The notes: generated from the sequence alone by a model not told the origin. Shown: positions 23,600-35,600, counted from the stretch's first letter. The stretch is 64,000 bases of DNA from Pyxicephalus adspersus (GCF_032062135.1 NC_092861.1:3030271-3094270); one strand, 5' to 3'. Numbers and translations: made by a program.

Positions 23600-23880
23600 A
23601 TGTTACATTTATTATTTTCAATTCAATTTAGTTTTTTTTTTTTACTATTTTCACTTTCCCGTCATTTTCTCTGTAACTCCAGGCTGCCAAGCATGCTGAG
23701 TCTAATGCTCTGCTCTGCTTTGTTCCGCTTGCCTCGCCGCCGCTTGCAGAAGAATAGATTTTTCATTAGTGGGTGGAAAGGGCTTGTGCTTCATTTACTC
23801 AATTGTGAAAAGAAGTTCTGAAGCTCCCAAAAAGTTGTACAAGTTGTGAAGGCTGTGTCACCGGAGTTGGGTGGGTGGGG
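23600..23880. other. candidate conserved non-coding element
   Basis: The stretch mixes a T-rich lead with a compact, non-repetitive core ('ctgccaagcatgctgag', 'cgccgccgcttgcag', 'atagatttttcattag', 'ttactcaattgtgaaaag'). CpG content is locally high. A 75-codon + strand frame crosses it (Leu/Phe/Arg-rich), but matches no family I know. Regulatory function is a guess from sequence character. Confidence 0.25.
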
Positions 23881-24059
23881 AGGGAGGACTGCCAACTGCC
23901 CCGGGGGTCAATCAAAATTGTTTGGGTTGTTTTTGGCTGTGCAGACCGAATGATTGCAGCAATTCATTTTTTTCTATTTTTTCTCAATCTCTTATGACCC
24001 CACCTGGCCCTTTACTTTCCGAACCCTGATTGGATGGTATTTGTTTAAAAGTTGCATTG

Positions 24060-24480
24060 CCCATAATAGCGCAGTGTGGACTAATTGCTAAGGGTTTGCT
24101 GTTCCTGGTTATCTGTTGCCTTCTGTGTGACTATTTGTTATTTGTTGCCTTGACCAACCTCTGCCTGACCTCATGATCTTAAATTCTCTGCCTCCATTGG
24201 ATTATCCATCCGGCTGACCTCCCATGCAGGACCTGTGAATTATCTGCTTGGCTCCCTGACTTTCTGTGTATGACCTTTGGCTTCATTATCTGGATTTCTA
24301 TTCGCTTATTGGACCCACTCCAATTCTTCTATTGGACCCTTAGTGTCATATTTAATGTCTACATCCAGCCCAACTTGCTTAGAGTGTTCCCTGATCACTT
24401 GCCAATTCTTGCCCCATCCCCTAGGTGCCATCCTTTGTGTTCAACTAGTATCCTATGGCTGAGAGGGGTTTGACTCAAGA
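24060..24480 (+). mobile_element. possible LTR fragment related to the 44.5-kb insertion
   Basis: Rich in 'ctgacc', 'cctctgcctgacct' and 'cttggct' phrases typical of some vertebrate LTRs. It shares with 44480-44770 an ordered series including 'gactatttg', 'tgcctgacct' and 'ctgtgtatgacct-tggct', the last nearly identical. No ends could be set and there is no coding region. LTR assignment is an inference from composition and similarity. Confidence 0.35.
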
Positions 24481-25259
24481 TGAAGACTAAAAACTAATGT
24501 ATGGGGCCCTGGGCAAAGCATCGGCCCTCCTCAGGGGCTTAACAGACACTTTTCGGCACAAAATTGTTTAAGCAAAAGACACGCCCCTCCCCTCTACTGG
24601 TACCGCCCATGAGGAACTAAACTTTTATCAAAATTATTTGTTAAACCTGCCATGTTACCCACTTATCACAATAGCTAACACGATAATGTTGGAAGGCCAA
24701 TTTATTGTAATCCATGAATACATTTTTAAAGGAAATGGGAATTTGGATCAGTTGGAAAGTATGGAAGAAATTTTCTACAAAAAAATATTGACAGCTAACC
24801 GGATTAGTAAGTGACTGGATTTTTGGTACCAATTGGTTTTAGGTATCTTTTTGGCACACAAATTTTCATATCACCAATAAACCTGGCCTCTTCTGTGCTC
24901 ATTTTAAAAGAATTCACAATTTTATGTTTTTGGGTCATTTTGGGCCAACCATAGCCAACCTACCTGTTTTTTTTTTCTGGAGGGTAGCATATGCGAGGGT
25001 TAGACATTCACTATAGTTGCAAGGTGCTGATTCAACTGATTTGTTTACCTGGCCTTTCTCATGTTTGTTGTGTTCAGTTACAATGGGAATTGGAAGGTGA
25101 AGAAGACTCATAATGCTTGGTGTGTCTCAAACCCAAAGAATCTGTATAGTGCCAAGGTATAGTTCATACTGCCCCCTATCATCCCACATTGCAATGTGGG
25201 AACTTTGGCAGCCAACAAAGCAATGGTGACCTAGAGCTCAAAATCATCCATTTACCCCG

Positions 25260-25345
25260 CATTTGACCTCCTTTTGACCAGAGGCTGACCTCCTTCTAAC
25301 CTATAGTTGACCTCCTTCTGACCTGAAGGTGACCTCCTTTTCAGC
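25260..25345. repeat. short tandem repeat, about 23-bp unit
   Basis: The phrase 'tgacctcctt(c/t)tgacc' recurs four to five times with small changes. It is a minor local expansion and has no coding potential. Confidence 0.8.
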
Positions 25346-25689
25346 TGCTTCAAAATGCTTCAAGCTGCTTTTGCATTCCGACTGGCTTGGTAAGGGAAAA
25401 AAAAGCATCCATGATGCCAAATATAAGCCAATTTTCGGCTAACAGGTGCATGTAAAGCTTTTTTGGAGAGCGTGGATGTGTTTTTCTGACTCTGATGAAT
25501 GAGGCCTGATGTTATTTGTGGGCAGGAGACAGACAGAGAATTGGTGAAAGTTTTTATTCTCAGTTCCAGTCAGGGGCTCCACAAATACAAATCCCCTGTA
25601 AGGCAGCGCATTCTGAGAGTGACCGGCATGATAGATTGTCAGGTGAGGGCCCGGTAACCACACATCTCATGGAGGCCTTTGGAACTCCA

Positions 25690-26010
25690 TGACTTGTCCA
25701 GAGTTTCCCCGACTCTCTGGAATGGTCTTGCTCATGCTATTCAGCTTGCTCCTATTTACTGCATATGTAAAAGAGCCCTTGAACCCAACATTTCAACCTC
25801 ACCTACCTGTCTTCTTCTGTCCCCTCAACCCTCACTACTCACCCACCATTCCATATCCCCCTCCTATTGTGTGATACTTCCTCCACCTCTTAGATTGTAA
25901 GCTCTTCGGGGCAGGGTTCTCTCCTTGTGTCACGGTCTGTATCTGTCTGTCATTTGCAACCCCTATTTAATGTACAGCACTGCATAATATGTTGGTGATA
26001 TATAAATACA
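25690..26010 (+). mobile_element. L2-like LINE 3' end (ORF2 C-terminus and 3' tail)
   Basis: The conceptual translation at about 25713-25790 reads LWNGLAHAIQLAPIYCICKRAL. This fits the 'WNsLP…aps…FKraLK' C-terminal block of CR1/L2-type LINE ORF2. It is followed by a pyrimidine-rich stretch, then the conserved tail: 'ttgtaagctcttcggggcag', 'gtctgtctgtcatttgcaac', 'taatgtacagcactgcataa', 'tgttggtgatatataaat'. A second copy lies inverted at 54160-54400 and two further tails at 52405 and 53690. Only the 3' end is present, as usual for 5'-truncated LINE copies. The family could instead be a SINE using an L2 tail. Confidence 0.8.
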
Positions 26011-26059
26011 AAATAATTATAATTTTTAGGGTATTAGGGGCTGTACAGACAAGTAAAGT

Positions 26060-26560
26060 AAACAGAACATTCCTGAGAGGAAAAGGCTGACCAGAAAAAG
26101 GCAGCCAGAATCAGGCAGGACACATGCCAGCCGCCTCTATGGGTGGCCTTCCAGAATCACAATAGGATGATATGTTTGCTTTGACAGGAAGAGAATACAA
26201 GTGAGTAGCAGAACTCACAGCCATGCCTAGGAAGTAAAGGCTGGCCAGTATCATGCAGGCAGGATCAAACAGAAGACAGGAAAGCGTTTATGGGTGGCCT
26301 TCCAGCCTTACATTGGGCTGACATGTCTACTTTGACAAGAAGAGAATACAAGTGAGTAGCAGAACTCCCTCTAATCCCTGAGAGGTAAAGCCTGAACTAT
26401 CAGAACCAGGCAACAAAAATCAGGCAGGAGACAAGAAAGCCTCTATGAGTGGCCTTCTAGCCTCACATTGACAAAAAGAGAATACGAGCGAGTAGCAGAA
26501 AACTCTATCCCTGAGAGGTAAATGCTGACCTATCAGAACAACACAACATTTAGCACAATC
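26060..26560. repeat. tandem repeat of about 150 bp, three copies
   Basis: The unit contains 'cctgagaggtaaaggctgacc', 'ggca--cagaatcaggcagga', 'gcctctatgggtggccttc', 'gcctcacattg', 'ttgacaagaagagaatacaag' and 'gagtagcagaact'. The 'gagaatac' anchor occurs at 26191, 26342 and 26478. The third copy lacks about 15 bp. Confidence 0.9.
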
Positions 26561-26701
26561 GCCCACTGCTTATCTGTAAGTCCCAGTTGAGACCAACACA
26601 AATATTCTCCCAGTGCTCCTAACTACTTTTCAAATCAATTGTTTTTATATTGATGTTTGTTTTCCCATATTAAATAGTGCAGTGATCTAATTATCAAAAC
26701 T

Positions 26702-26765
26702 TTACCTCTCAGGGATGGGTGTGTGTTCTGCTATTCACTTGTATTCGCTTTCTGTCTCAGCCAAA
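26702..26765 (-). repeat. inverted partial copy of the 26.1-26.5 kb unit
   Basis: Reads 'ttacctctcagggat', 'ttctgctattcacttgtatt', which is the reverse complement of the 'gagaatacaagtgagtagcagaa…atccctgagaggtaa' junction of the tandem copies about 200-500 bp upstream. The inversion shows that the array has been rearranged or that the unit is dispersed. Confidence 0.8.
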
Positions 26766-26999
26766 GGTCAATGACTCCATTCAATTGTTATTCATATGGC
26801 CAGCTATATCTACATTAAATACACCTTTCAGGTTCCACCTGCCCTTGTTTCCTACAACAACCAATCAGAATCTCCACTTTCATTACCCCATGGTGCTAAG
26901 GTAGAATATGATTCACGCATGTATACAATTTTTTTGGGGCATAAGGACTTTTGTCAACGCCGGCAACCAATCAACTGCCAGTCGCTCCGTTCCAGTCCA

Positions 27000-27425
27000 G
27001 TTTAGGAAATGAAAGCTGATATCTGATTGGACAGCACAGGCACTTCCTTCCTCCAGTTTGCACCCCGGAGCTCTAACATACTGCTAATGTTTTCTAAATT
27101 GGAGCTCAGAGAAGCCGGCGCCGGCTCATATTCCAGGCAATTTGTATTCTCGGTGGGTCTCTTCTGTGCCGAATTTTAATTGAAATAGAGATAGCGGCAC
27201 ATCGCTGTGAAATTGTCTGCTGACTCACGTTCTGGCCTCGTCTCAAAGCAAATGTAATTTTGTCTTCTCAACCTCTGCAAAACGGCATTAAGTTTTACAA
27301 GTTACGAGAACTGAGGGCCCACACCGGCCCGGCTCTGGTCATTCTGCATTTCTGTTCATCGATCTCCTCCAGCTTCATATTGGTTATAAAATCCCCGCCC
27401 TGTACTTGTATTATAGGTTGGCAAA
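27000..27425. other. candidate conserved non-coding element with a GCCGGC palindrome
   Basis: This is a non-repetitive block with CpGs and a perfect 12-bp palindrome GCCGGCGCCGGC near 27115-27126. It also has AATTTTAATTGAAAT, CAAATGTAATTTTG and other homeodomain-like words. It differs from the repeat-rich flanks. A 60-codon + strand frame at 27260-27442 has no known relatives. Confidence 0.3.
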
Positions 27426-27990
27426 GGTGCAAAAATTCATAATTTATTGTTTAATGAATATATTTTTTTTTACTACTGTAATTGTATCTAACATTTCCAT
27501 CTTCATCACATGATCAGAAACCACTCTGATTGGTTCCTGATTGTAATTAAAGAAACTGGTGACAACAGAAACAGAGAGCCAGCACCCTTGCAAAATGTTG
27601 TCTGCCATTTTTTAAATAATGTATCCCTAGTTAAATGTGCTGTGGGAATGCTAACAATGGGAGCAGAAAATTGTTTAAGAGAACCAATCACGGTTGAAAA
27701 TTCAAAGAATACGCTCATGATTGCTTAAACAAACACCTTTCACCCCTCTGATTCTGGTTTCACTTTGCTTTTACAGAAAGAAATTCTCCAACTTCCAGGT
27801 TAAGACTGCCCCTTTAGAGCAGGGCTCCGCCCACTTATCATCCTCCTATCCAGTACCAGTAGCCTTATTGGCCACAAAGGTGACCATTTCATTTAATGTC
27901 CACAAGGAAGTTAATCTATATTGGGAGCACCAAACGCCTCTACAAACCCAAATATTGCCTGGCCTGGGTCCTGCCTGTGCAGGAATCAGA

Positions 27991-28150
27991 GCTGTGGGAG
28001 GTGCTGGGAAGCTCCGCCCACTACAAGATGACTGCAGAAATTTACAGAGGAGGCGGAGACAAGACCAGTCTCCCTGCACGAGCAGGGAGAGCAATAAAAT
28101 GAGCAATATCTGTGACAGGAAGCTCCAGGATAACTGTACAGATCTGCAGG
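27991..28150 (+). repeat. interspersed repeat, copy 2 of the family at 3.85 kb
   Basis: Colinear with 3850-4080 (GTGGGAGG, CCCACTACA, TTTACAG, GGCGGAGACAAGACCA, CTGCAC, AGGGAGAG, the 'tgtgacaggaagctcc' end). The upstream 27800-27990 sequence is unrelated to copy 1. Several long overlapping frames in both strands across 27.7-28.3 kb (up to 146 codons) are incidental to the repeat. Confidence 0.6.
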
Positions 28151-29222
28151 GAATACACTGACTTGGATTCCAGTGAGGACAGCCACAGGACCCAAATAAC
28201 ACGTCCGGTAAAAATCCCCAAATTCACCATTCGTTTTTTTTAGGCGCTCGGCCTCCTGTAACTCGCAGACACAAATCATCAGTCATATAGCTTAATTGGG
28301 CAATTATTCATCAGCAGCCCCACATATGTTTAGCAATCGGTGCCAAAATCCTGTAAACCTGTTCTCATCCACTATAACTTCACTGCTGAAATCTGTACAA
28401 GGGGTAACTGACTCCACATTTATAGAATTAGTACGCTCGTGACATGCGTTTAATATATTTAAGAAAATCAAGCAAGTTTGCAAATATTGGTATCCCCAGC
28501 TGAGCAAGGGAACAAGAAATATTGGCTGGTTACTTGCTTGGTCTGCTTGTTTCCATTCAGTTTCCTATTGGCTATAGAAAATGGTTGGGTGGCCTTACTG
28601 GCTCAGACAGGAGGTGGGGCTTAGAACAAACAGGGAGGAGCCTTCTTGCTATTTTCTGAATAGAAGCTCCACGGGTATTGGGCCAATGGGGAAAAAGAAT
28701 GCATGTGTGCTGCTTTATACCCCATGGGGTTTAAAATGTGACTAGCAGGCGTGAAATGCGTTAGCCTGGGCTGCTGTAACTAATGCCGGACAACTCTGCT
28801 CGGTGTCTGATTGGTCCAATGCCAGCAGCATGGCAATATATTTTATTTTGACTTTCTATACACCAAATTTCTGACCCTGACGCATTTCACTCCTTATCCC
28901 TAACTCTAAAGCCAAGTGCCCTGCCCATTTTTAATAAAAACCCCTTACTGGGGCCCTTACTACTTTTGTTGCTGACCTCTGAAGATGTACATTACCTGAC
29001 TGTCATATTGATCCAGTGGTTTCAGGATATTCTGGGTCACTGCAGATAGGAGGTGTGGTGTATCAGACTACTGCAGCTTTAAAGCCACCCAATCACTTTT
29101 ATATCTGTATAAGGGATTCCAAACATCACCATCACATGACTTTCCCCACCATGTGTGCTTACCTGTCCCTCTATGGATGGTGTCAGGATTAGGAGATCCA
29201 TGAAAATTAATTAAATTAATAT
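28151..29222. other. no recognisable gene; repeat-like fragments
   Basis: Holds worn repeat-like words such as 'gcgtgaaatgcgttagcc' near 28750 and 'gacgcatttcactcctta' near 28880, which are mutually reversed and could be the ends of a decayed inverted-repeat element of about 140 bp. No coding similarity is visible. Confidence 0.35.
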
Positions 29223-29362
29223 ATACTTACCTCCCCCTTCTCCAGCATGGGCCCTCCCACTGATCCCTACACTGGTATAGTACTGATGTCGGGGAGAGGA
29301 GCCATGGAGTGCAATAGAGCGCAAGCAGACTGACACTCCAGGGCAGGAGGCGAGGTAAGTAT
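29223..29362. mobile_element. MITE-like element with splice-donor-like terminal inverted repeats
   Basis: The left end is ATACTTACCTC (29223-29233) and the right end its exact reverse complement GAGGTAAGTAT (29352-29362), enclosing about 120 bp of GC-richer DNA. Such short inverted ends suggest a non-autonomous DNA transposon. The ends match the 5' splice-site consensus (AG/GTAAGTAT) reading outward on both strands. Target duplication is unclear because the flanks are AT-rich. Confidence 0.6.
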
Positions 29363-31369
29363 TTTATTTTTTTTTTATTTTGGGTATTTTATCTCAAGAA
29401 TTTTTTTATTAAAATATATATCTTGGTATAAAGCCACTGCACAGGGGCCCCAGACCATCTTTAGCCAACAGTAACCCCAACAGGGGCCCCCAGCTTTGTA
29501 CAATGGCCCACTCTTTGCTACGTTCATCAGTGTCCTGTGACGTGCAAATTATAGCTAACACCCTGTAAAATTTTTCCAGATTTCTGCTGCACTTAAAATA
29601 AGAAAAAAAAATTATATGGGATTAAAGATATTCTTCAATTCTCAACCAATAGCACAAATTTAGTCTTTATTTAACCCTTTGAAGCTATGAAAAGTACCCC
29701 TAGGGTGCACATAACCCTGACCCAGAACTGAGAGCTACTTTTTCTAAAAGTTGTTTGCTTAGCAAAGCAAAAGACCAAAAAAAGAGGGCTACAAAAATTT
29801 TAACTTTAATTTAGTGGTGCTCTGGCGCCACCTAGTGTACTAGTTAGGGAATTGCATAGCTTTGTATTTTATGTGCGCTTGCAGCACAGAGGAAGAGTGG
29901 TTGGAGTCTTGTTGTCACTAACACACAATTGTCAGGTTTTTTTTCTAAAGGGTTCTCCCATCTTGTAAATTGTTCTCTCTTACCCTCCACCTTGGTAAAT
30001 GCACCACTTAAACAGTATCCAAAGGCTCTGGCATTTTTATACCACAGGGAAGTGCCCCCATTCCCCCAGTTCACATACCTTATGAGTGGCTACAATCCAC
30101 TTTAATTAGCTTGCAATTGTGTTGTTCTCAACTCACTAATAACTTCATGGGATATATTTCCCCATCTTCTTTTTTAGTGGGGGGGGGATCTTCTTCCCAG
30201 TAAAATCCAGTTTAACATTTTGGCTGACTACAAAAAATAAAAGCAAGCTTCTGTATGGCTAGTAGGTGTCCGTGATATAATCTGTATTTGTGTCTGCAGG
30301 AATGGTGACAACACTTCTATGAAAATGCAGTTGTTGAAAGAATGTTATCGCCATCTTATGGTCATTTTTGGAAATGCTATGATTACTGTCTGCACATTCC
30401 TAACCACTCCCATTCAGTTGAATGGAAGCAGTTGGGAGACCAGGGGGTCTATGGAAGACCATTGCAGTCAACCATAAGCCAAAAAGTGTCTCAAAGTCAT
30501 GGACAAATTAATTTTTCCAAATGTGCTAGTAGACTCCACTACAGCTTATTTCCTCTCATTTCTGGATTCAGCCAGTGGGAGGGTCAAACAGATGTGACCA
30601 TGTGACACCAACAATGCTTGGCTCCATTTCCAAGCATCCTTGGATAATAGTGGAAATCTACTAGTATTCCGTCATATCCCACTGTACGTTTTGCAGCTTG
30701 TCCAAGCTACGTCTTCCATTTGAATGCCCAAAATACCCCAAAACACACCTTACAAGGCAGATGGTAATTGTACATGAAGAGGATGGGTTGCACCCCTATC
30801 TTGGTGTAGCTGCAAAGAATACCAAATCACCCTGTGTTATGTGTCAAGGTGAAGGATTAAGTGGACATTGAGGTCTACAGGAAACCAACCCACATAGACG
30901 AGCATCTACTTTTTGAGTCCCACCACCCTTTGTCACACCTACTGGAGGTCAGAACTTCAGGCTCAGAGGATAAAAACAACCTTCAATGTCTAAGGACAAC
31001 GATCAGAGACATCTCATGAATGCTTGGAAAGGTTGTGGCCACCCAGACTGGGCTCTCAGGAAAACATCTGAAAGGTCCAGGGGCAAAACAATGATATGGC
31101 CAACCTGTATGTTGGAAGACTGGTGGAGAGAACTGAAAATAATCCATCAAACATCTCATCACTAAGGTATACAAGCCAACCAATACCGCCAGAAGGTTGT
31201 ACGTCCAAAAGACAGGAACACGAGGGAAGTAACGTGGTGTATCCCGTGCCGAGTATTGAGGAACGCAAAGATCTGAACATTGACAAAACTTCTCCACACA
31301 GACAAAACTTCTCCACAAGCCAATGGTCCAACACGAGAGGGCAAATCCAACAGGTGGAGACTTCAAGGA
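29363..31369. other. no recognisable gene
   Basis: Intergenic DNA with a T-rich run after the MITE and a G run near 30178. Nothing codes for a recognisable protein. Frames of 76-160 codons (29.8-31.5 kb) lack any family signature and occur on opposing strands over the same bases. Confidence 0.45.
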
Positions 31370-32000
31370 GAAGGAACATTCCTTGTAGGACCATAAAATA
31401 AACAACAGAGAGAACAACTGGATGAGAAGAGGCTGAAGGGTTCTAACTGAAGATGGAACAAACATTATGGAACTGTGGTGGGGTCTTCAACATCATCCGT
31501 CCACATATAATGAGGTTTTACCATCCATACCCCAACAATCCCACAACAAGCCATCCCTAGAAGGAAATCAAAGAACTTCCTGATATCACAATGGCTTCAT
31601 GCCAGAGGAATACTAGTCCATGCGAGGCTGAAGGATGCTAGCTGACTCAAGGTGGAACAACCAATATGGAACTGCGATGGGGCCTTCAACAACCCAGTTG
31701 GTAAAGACTTCAAGGAGAAGGGACATTAGGTGAACATTTTGGTGGGAGAGGACAACTGGTTGACAAGAAGCTGAAGGACTTTATCTAACATCCTTCAACA
31801 TCCCAGTTGGTCATAGGTGAAAATTTTGGATAGGGAGGACAACTGACAAGAAGATGAAGGACTTTATGTAACTCAAGGAATTCGGGTGGAATCTTCAACA
31901 TCATCTGTCCACACATAATGAGGTTTTACCCTCCATACATCAACAATCCAACAACAAGTCACCCCTAAATCCCCGTAAGAACTTCCTGACCTTCCACAAC
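31370..32000. repeat. degenerate tandem repeat with long outer units
   Basis: The phrases 'aaggagaagg-acatt', 'gacaactgg-tgacaagaagctgaagga', 'atggaactg-gatgggg-cttcaacatc' recur three to four times. The outer segments (31430-31590 and 31860-32000) share a longer run including 'catcatc-gtccacacataatg' and 'gaggttttacc-tccatac'. The unit is variable, about 115-430 bp depending on the level considered. Confidence 0.75.
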
Positions 32001-32200
32001 CCTCACCTCCTCCTTGTTACGTTCCATGGCAATTAGATGTAGAGATCTGAACTACCGTTGTGGATATTAAATACCCGGGTATTTTACAGCAGGATATTGC
32101 TTTGGATAGTCTACAAAGAGCCTGCAACTTTACCAACCACAATTAGATATTCCATGGCCGGGATGAAGAACCATCATGGATTTTACAATAGACACCATGG

Positions 32201-32395
32201 ACCTGAATTATCAAAGCTCTCCAAGGCTGGAGAAGATATGACTATCATGGGGGAACCTGGGTGATCCAGCAAACCTGGAATGGATTTCTTAAAAACATTT
32301 ACTGTTTGTTGGCAGGTGTTTTCCAATCGTACATCATATGTATTCCAGGTTTGCTGGATCACCCAGGTTCTCCTCTTCTCCAGATTATTTGTGTC
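32201..32395. mobile_element. palindromic MITE-like element, copy 1
   Basis: A perfect 28-bp inverted repeat lies at 32254-32281 and 32342-32369, separated by a 60-base spacer. Beyond it the outer arms share 'ctggagaag'. The left edge reads 'cctgaattatcaaagctctcc', which matches the outermost part of the copies at 40652 and 42812. The structure is that of a long-inverted-repeat MITE able to fold into one hairpin. It is non-coding; two open frames of 63 and 147 codons crossing it are incidental. Confidence 0.8.
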
Positions 32396-32959
32396 ATTCT
32401 TTACATCTGTGGGAGTCACATTGATTATTTCTCAGCGCCCTCTAACAACCTGTGGAAGAACTGCGGTTTAGGTTGGTTGCACTGGAGGGCGAAATGTAGA
32501 ATAAAAATGTATTTTTCCCAATGCATTGCTTGTTCCTGGGCAGTTTGCAGTGTGTCCACCAGAGGACACCCACGTCCCCACACATCACCTTGCCAGGGGT
32601 ATTTTCCACATGGAGCGTCACTGACATTCAGCGTCCAGTGCTCCGTTACAATTAGATTTCACTTCAAGATTCAGCCCTACAGGATGGAGCCATCCCATAA
32701 ATAATCCATTAGGTGGCAGCGTGCAGGGGTAAATTAGTTATGGATTGCTAAGGTGAAGGGTCATGTAACATGAGATGCATCCTAAAAGTTTCACCCCTCA
32801 CTTTTCACTCATAGGAGTGAATCTGAAAAAAAAATGTTGTACTTTTTGTGCAAATTCAGCTTCAGCTATTGAGCTCTGTGAACAACGTGATTTTAAGAGT
32901 AAGAAGTCTGGAGAAGATCTGAAAATGTGCCCAAAGCACCACCAGCTCACCTGATATCC

Positions 32960-34098
32960 TGCTGCAGCATATCAGTGTTCTCTAGCAGTCTCTTACAGCA
33001 TGTCAGTGTTCTCTAGCAGTCTCTTGCAGCATATCAGTGTTNNNNNNNNNNNNNNNNNNNNNNNNNNNNNNNNNNNNNNNNNNNNNNNNNNNNNNNNNNN
33101 NNNNNNNNNNNNNNNNNNNNNNNNNNNNNNNNNNNNNNNNNNNNNNNNNNNNNNNNNNNNNNNNNNNNNNNNNNNNNNNNNNNNNNNNNNNNNNNNNNNN
33201 NNNNNNNNNNNNNNNNNNNNNNNNNNNNNNNNNNNNNNNNNNNNNNNNNNNNNNNNNNNNNNNNNNNNNNNNNNNNNNNNNNNNNNNNNNNNNNNNNNNN
33301 NNNNNNNNNNNNNNNNNNNNNNNNNNNNNNNNNNNNNNNNNNNNNNNNNNNNNNNNNNNNNNNNNNNNNNNNNNNNNNNNNNNNNNNNNNNNNNNNNNNN
33401 NNNNNNNNNNNNNNNNNNNNNNNNNNNNNNNNNNNNNNNNNNNNNNNNNNTGTTCTCTAGCTGTCTCTTGTAGTATGTCAGTGTTCTCCAGTAATCTCTT
33501 GTAGCATGTCACTGTTCTCTAGCTGTCTCTTGTGGTATGTCAGTGTTCTCTAGCTGTCTCTTGTAGTATGTCACTGTTCTCTGATAGTCTCTTACAGCAT
33601 GTCACTGTTCTCTAGCAATCTCTTGCAGCATGTCAGTGTTCACTAGCAGTCAATTACAGCATATCAGGGTTCTCATGCAGTCTCTTGTAGGATGTCACTG
33701 TTCTATAGAAGTCTTTTGCAGCATGTCAGTGTTCTCTAGCAGTCTCTTGCTGTATGTCATTGTTTTCTAGCAGTGCAGCATGTCAGTTTTCTCTAGTAGT
33801 CTCTTGCAGTATCCCATTGTTTTGTAGCGGTCTCATTCAACATGTCACTATTCTCTAACTGTCTCCTGTAGCACGTCAGTGTTTTTTTTAGCAGTCTCTT
33901 ACTATCTGTCAGTTTCCTTTGGTAGTTTCTTACTGTCGTCAGTGTTCTCTTTTAGTCTGTTGCAGTGTGTCAGTATTCTCTAGCAGTGCAGTATGTCGGT
34001 GTTTTATGTTGGTTTCTGAAAGCAAGCCAGTGGTCTCTAGAAGTCTCTTTTAGCATGCCAATGTTCTCTAGCAGTCTCTTTCAGCATGTCACTCTTCC
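32960..34098. repeat. 31-bp minisatellite interrupted by an assembly gap
   Basis: The unit is 'cagcatgtcagtgttc', 'tctagcagtctcttg', 31 bp, seen at regular spacing (for example 33452, 33483, 33514, 33545). Copies next to the gap are close to identical, and those toward 34000 are more diverged and change length. About 23 copies are readable, with more probably hidden in the gap. Open frames spanning the gap are artefacts. Confidence 0.95.
33042..33450. other. assembly gap (409 N)
   Basis: An uninterrupted run of undetermined bases lies between two blocks of the same 31-bp minisatellite. The gap is therefore very likely unresolved repeat. Its true length is unknown. Confidence 0.99.
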
Positions 34099-34884
34099 CA
34101 TTATTACATGACACAAAGCGAACCAAAACCAAATCACCAGCAGTCTGGGAAAGAGAGCGCTACTGATATCCCCAGAGAGCTTCTTGGCTCCCCAGAAGAA
34201 CTCCGGGCACTACCTCCATGGTATATGGTGGCGACACAGAGTCCAGAAGCCCCCTATGGGTGAGACGCTGACACACCCAGAAGTGTCGGAATTCCTAAAG
34301 AGAGCGCAGATTCTGCACAGGGATTTAATTTCCCCATTACTGACTCTCAGTGATTTTTTTATGATTGGGGCCCCTTTAATATAAGTCGGCCCCTGTATTG
34401 GATGCTGAGCACTGACCAATGCTGGTTGTGCCCCAGTTAAGGGTTCGGTTTCTTTGCATGGTTTGAAATATTAAGGGGTTCCAGTCTACATTGAATTTTT
34501 AGGGGGTCTCCGGGGTCTCCAGCCCCCAATGCTCTTTGTTGTTCCCCATGATTGGAGGAGGAAGTCTGCACGCTGGGTACTTGCATTGTTCCTGAATAAT
34601 AAACGTCTTCTGAATTTTATGAAAAGGCCCCAACAAGTGTAAACAGCGCTTCCTGTAGGGCCATTGCAGCATCTGCGGGGAGACAATCAGACCCCGGAGT
34701 GCCCATTGTGTGCCCAGCGTTCTGCCATCCCAAACGTGGAGCCGTCACAAGGAGGAAGCCACCGCTGATAACAGAGACACTTCAAAATATGGGACTGGGA
34801 TCAGGGCCGTTAACCCAGCATGTGCCAGGCATTCCACCACGGCACAACTCTAGGTTAGCAGGGAATGCTTCCTTCTCCACCATG

Positions 34885-35600
34885 TGGCAATATATATGTG
34901 GTCATTATATATATTACTCATACAGCACTGCTGTCATCTTATATACAGCTCGCTAATCCAGAACTGCTTCCTCCTCCATTTTCTTACAAGAGAGATATTG
35001 TTACCTTATATATGTTACTGATCCAGCACAGCTTCCTCCTCCACAATATGACAAAACACACTGACACCTTATATACAGCTCACTTGTCCAGCGCTACTTC
35101 CTCCTTCACTATATGACATGGCACAGAGTGTCAGTGTATATACATTTTAATAATCAGGCACTGCTTCCTTCTCCATTTATCAAGAGGCACACTATCACCT
35201 AATATAAAAATTCAGCACTGCCTTTTCTACTATTGATCAAGAGATTCAGTGACATATTTTATATATATGATACTGATCCAACACTGCTTCCTCCTCCACT
35301 ATCTGACACTATCACCATATATACAAATTACTGATTCAGCACTGCTTCCTCCTCCACTATCTGACATGGCACAGAGTGTCACCCTATATACAGTCTATTA
35401 TTCCAGCACTGTTCCATCTCCATTTATCACCTGATATAAAAGTTGCTGGTCCAGCACTTCTTCCTCCTCCAAACTGTCTCCTTATTGACAGCTTCCTCCT
35501 CCAGGTTCCTACAAAAATATTGTTACCTTATATATGTTACTCATCCAGCACAGCTTCCTCCTCCATTATCTGATATACATTGCTATGCACCAACCTACAG
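34885..35600. repeat. minisatellite, about 65-bp unit, roughly 11 copies
   Basis: The unit is 'ccttatatac', '--cttactgatccagcac', 'tgcttcctcctccatt', 'atctgacatggcacagagtg'. The 'cttcctcctcca' anchor recurs throughout. Copies differ by indels of 5-25 bp. All + strand frames here (61-109 codons) are translations of the repeat. Confidence 0.9.

Noticed and set aside
27721..28279. Overlapping frames of up to 146 codons on both strands
   Set aside because: They lie across an interspersed repeat that also occurs at 3.85 kb.
30983..31465. 160-codon minus-strand frame, rich in Phe/Leu/Cys
   Set aside because: Several other frames overlap it on both strands, part of it is tandem repeat, and no membrane-protein family is recognisable.
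32261..32704. 147-codon + strand frame
   Set aside because: It starts inside a palindromic MITE-like element and has no coherent protein features.
33000..33512. 155-169-codon frames around 33 kb on both strands
   Set aside because: They consist almost wholly of undetermined bases in the assembly gap; their ends are minisatellite.
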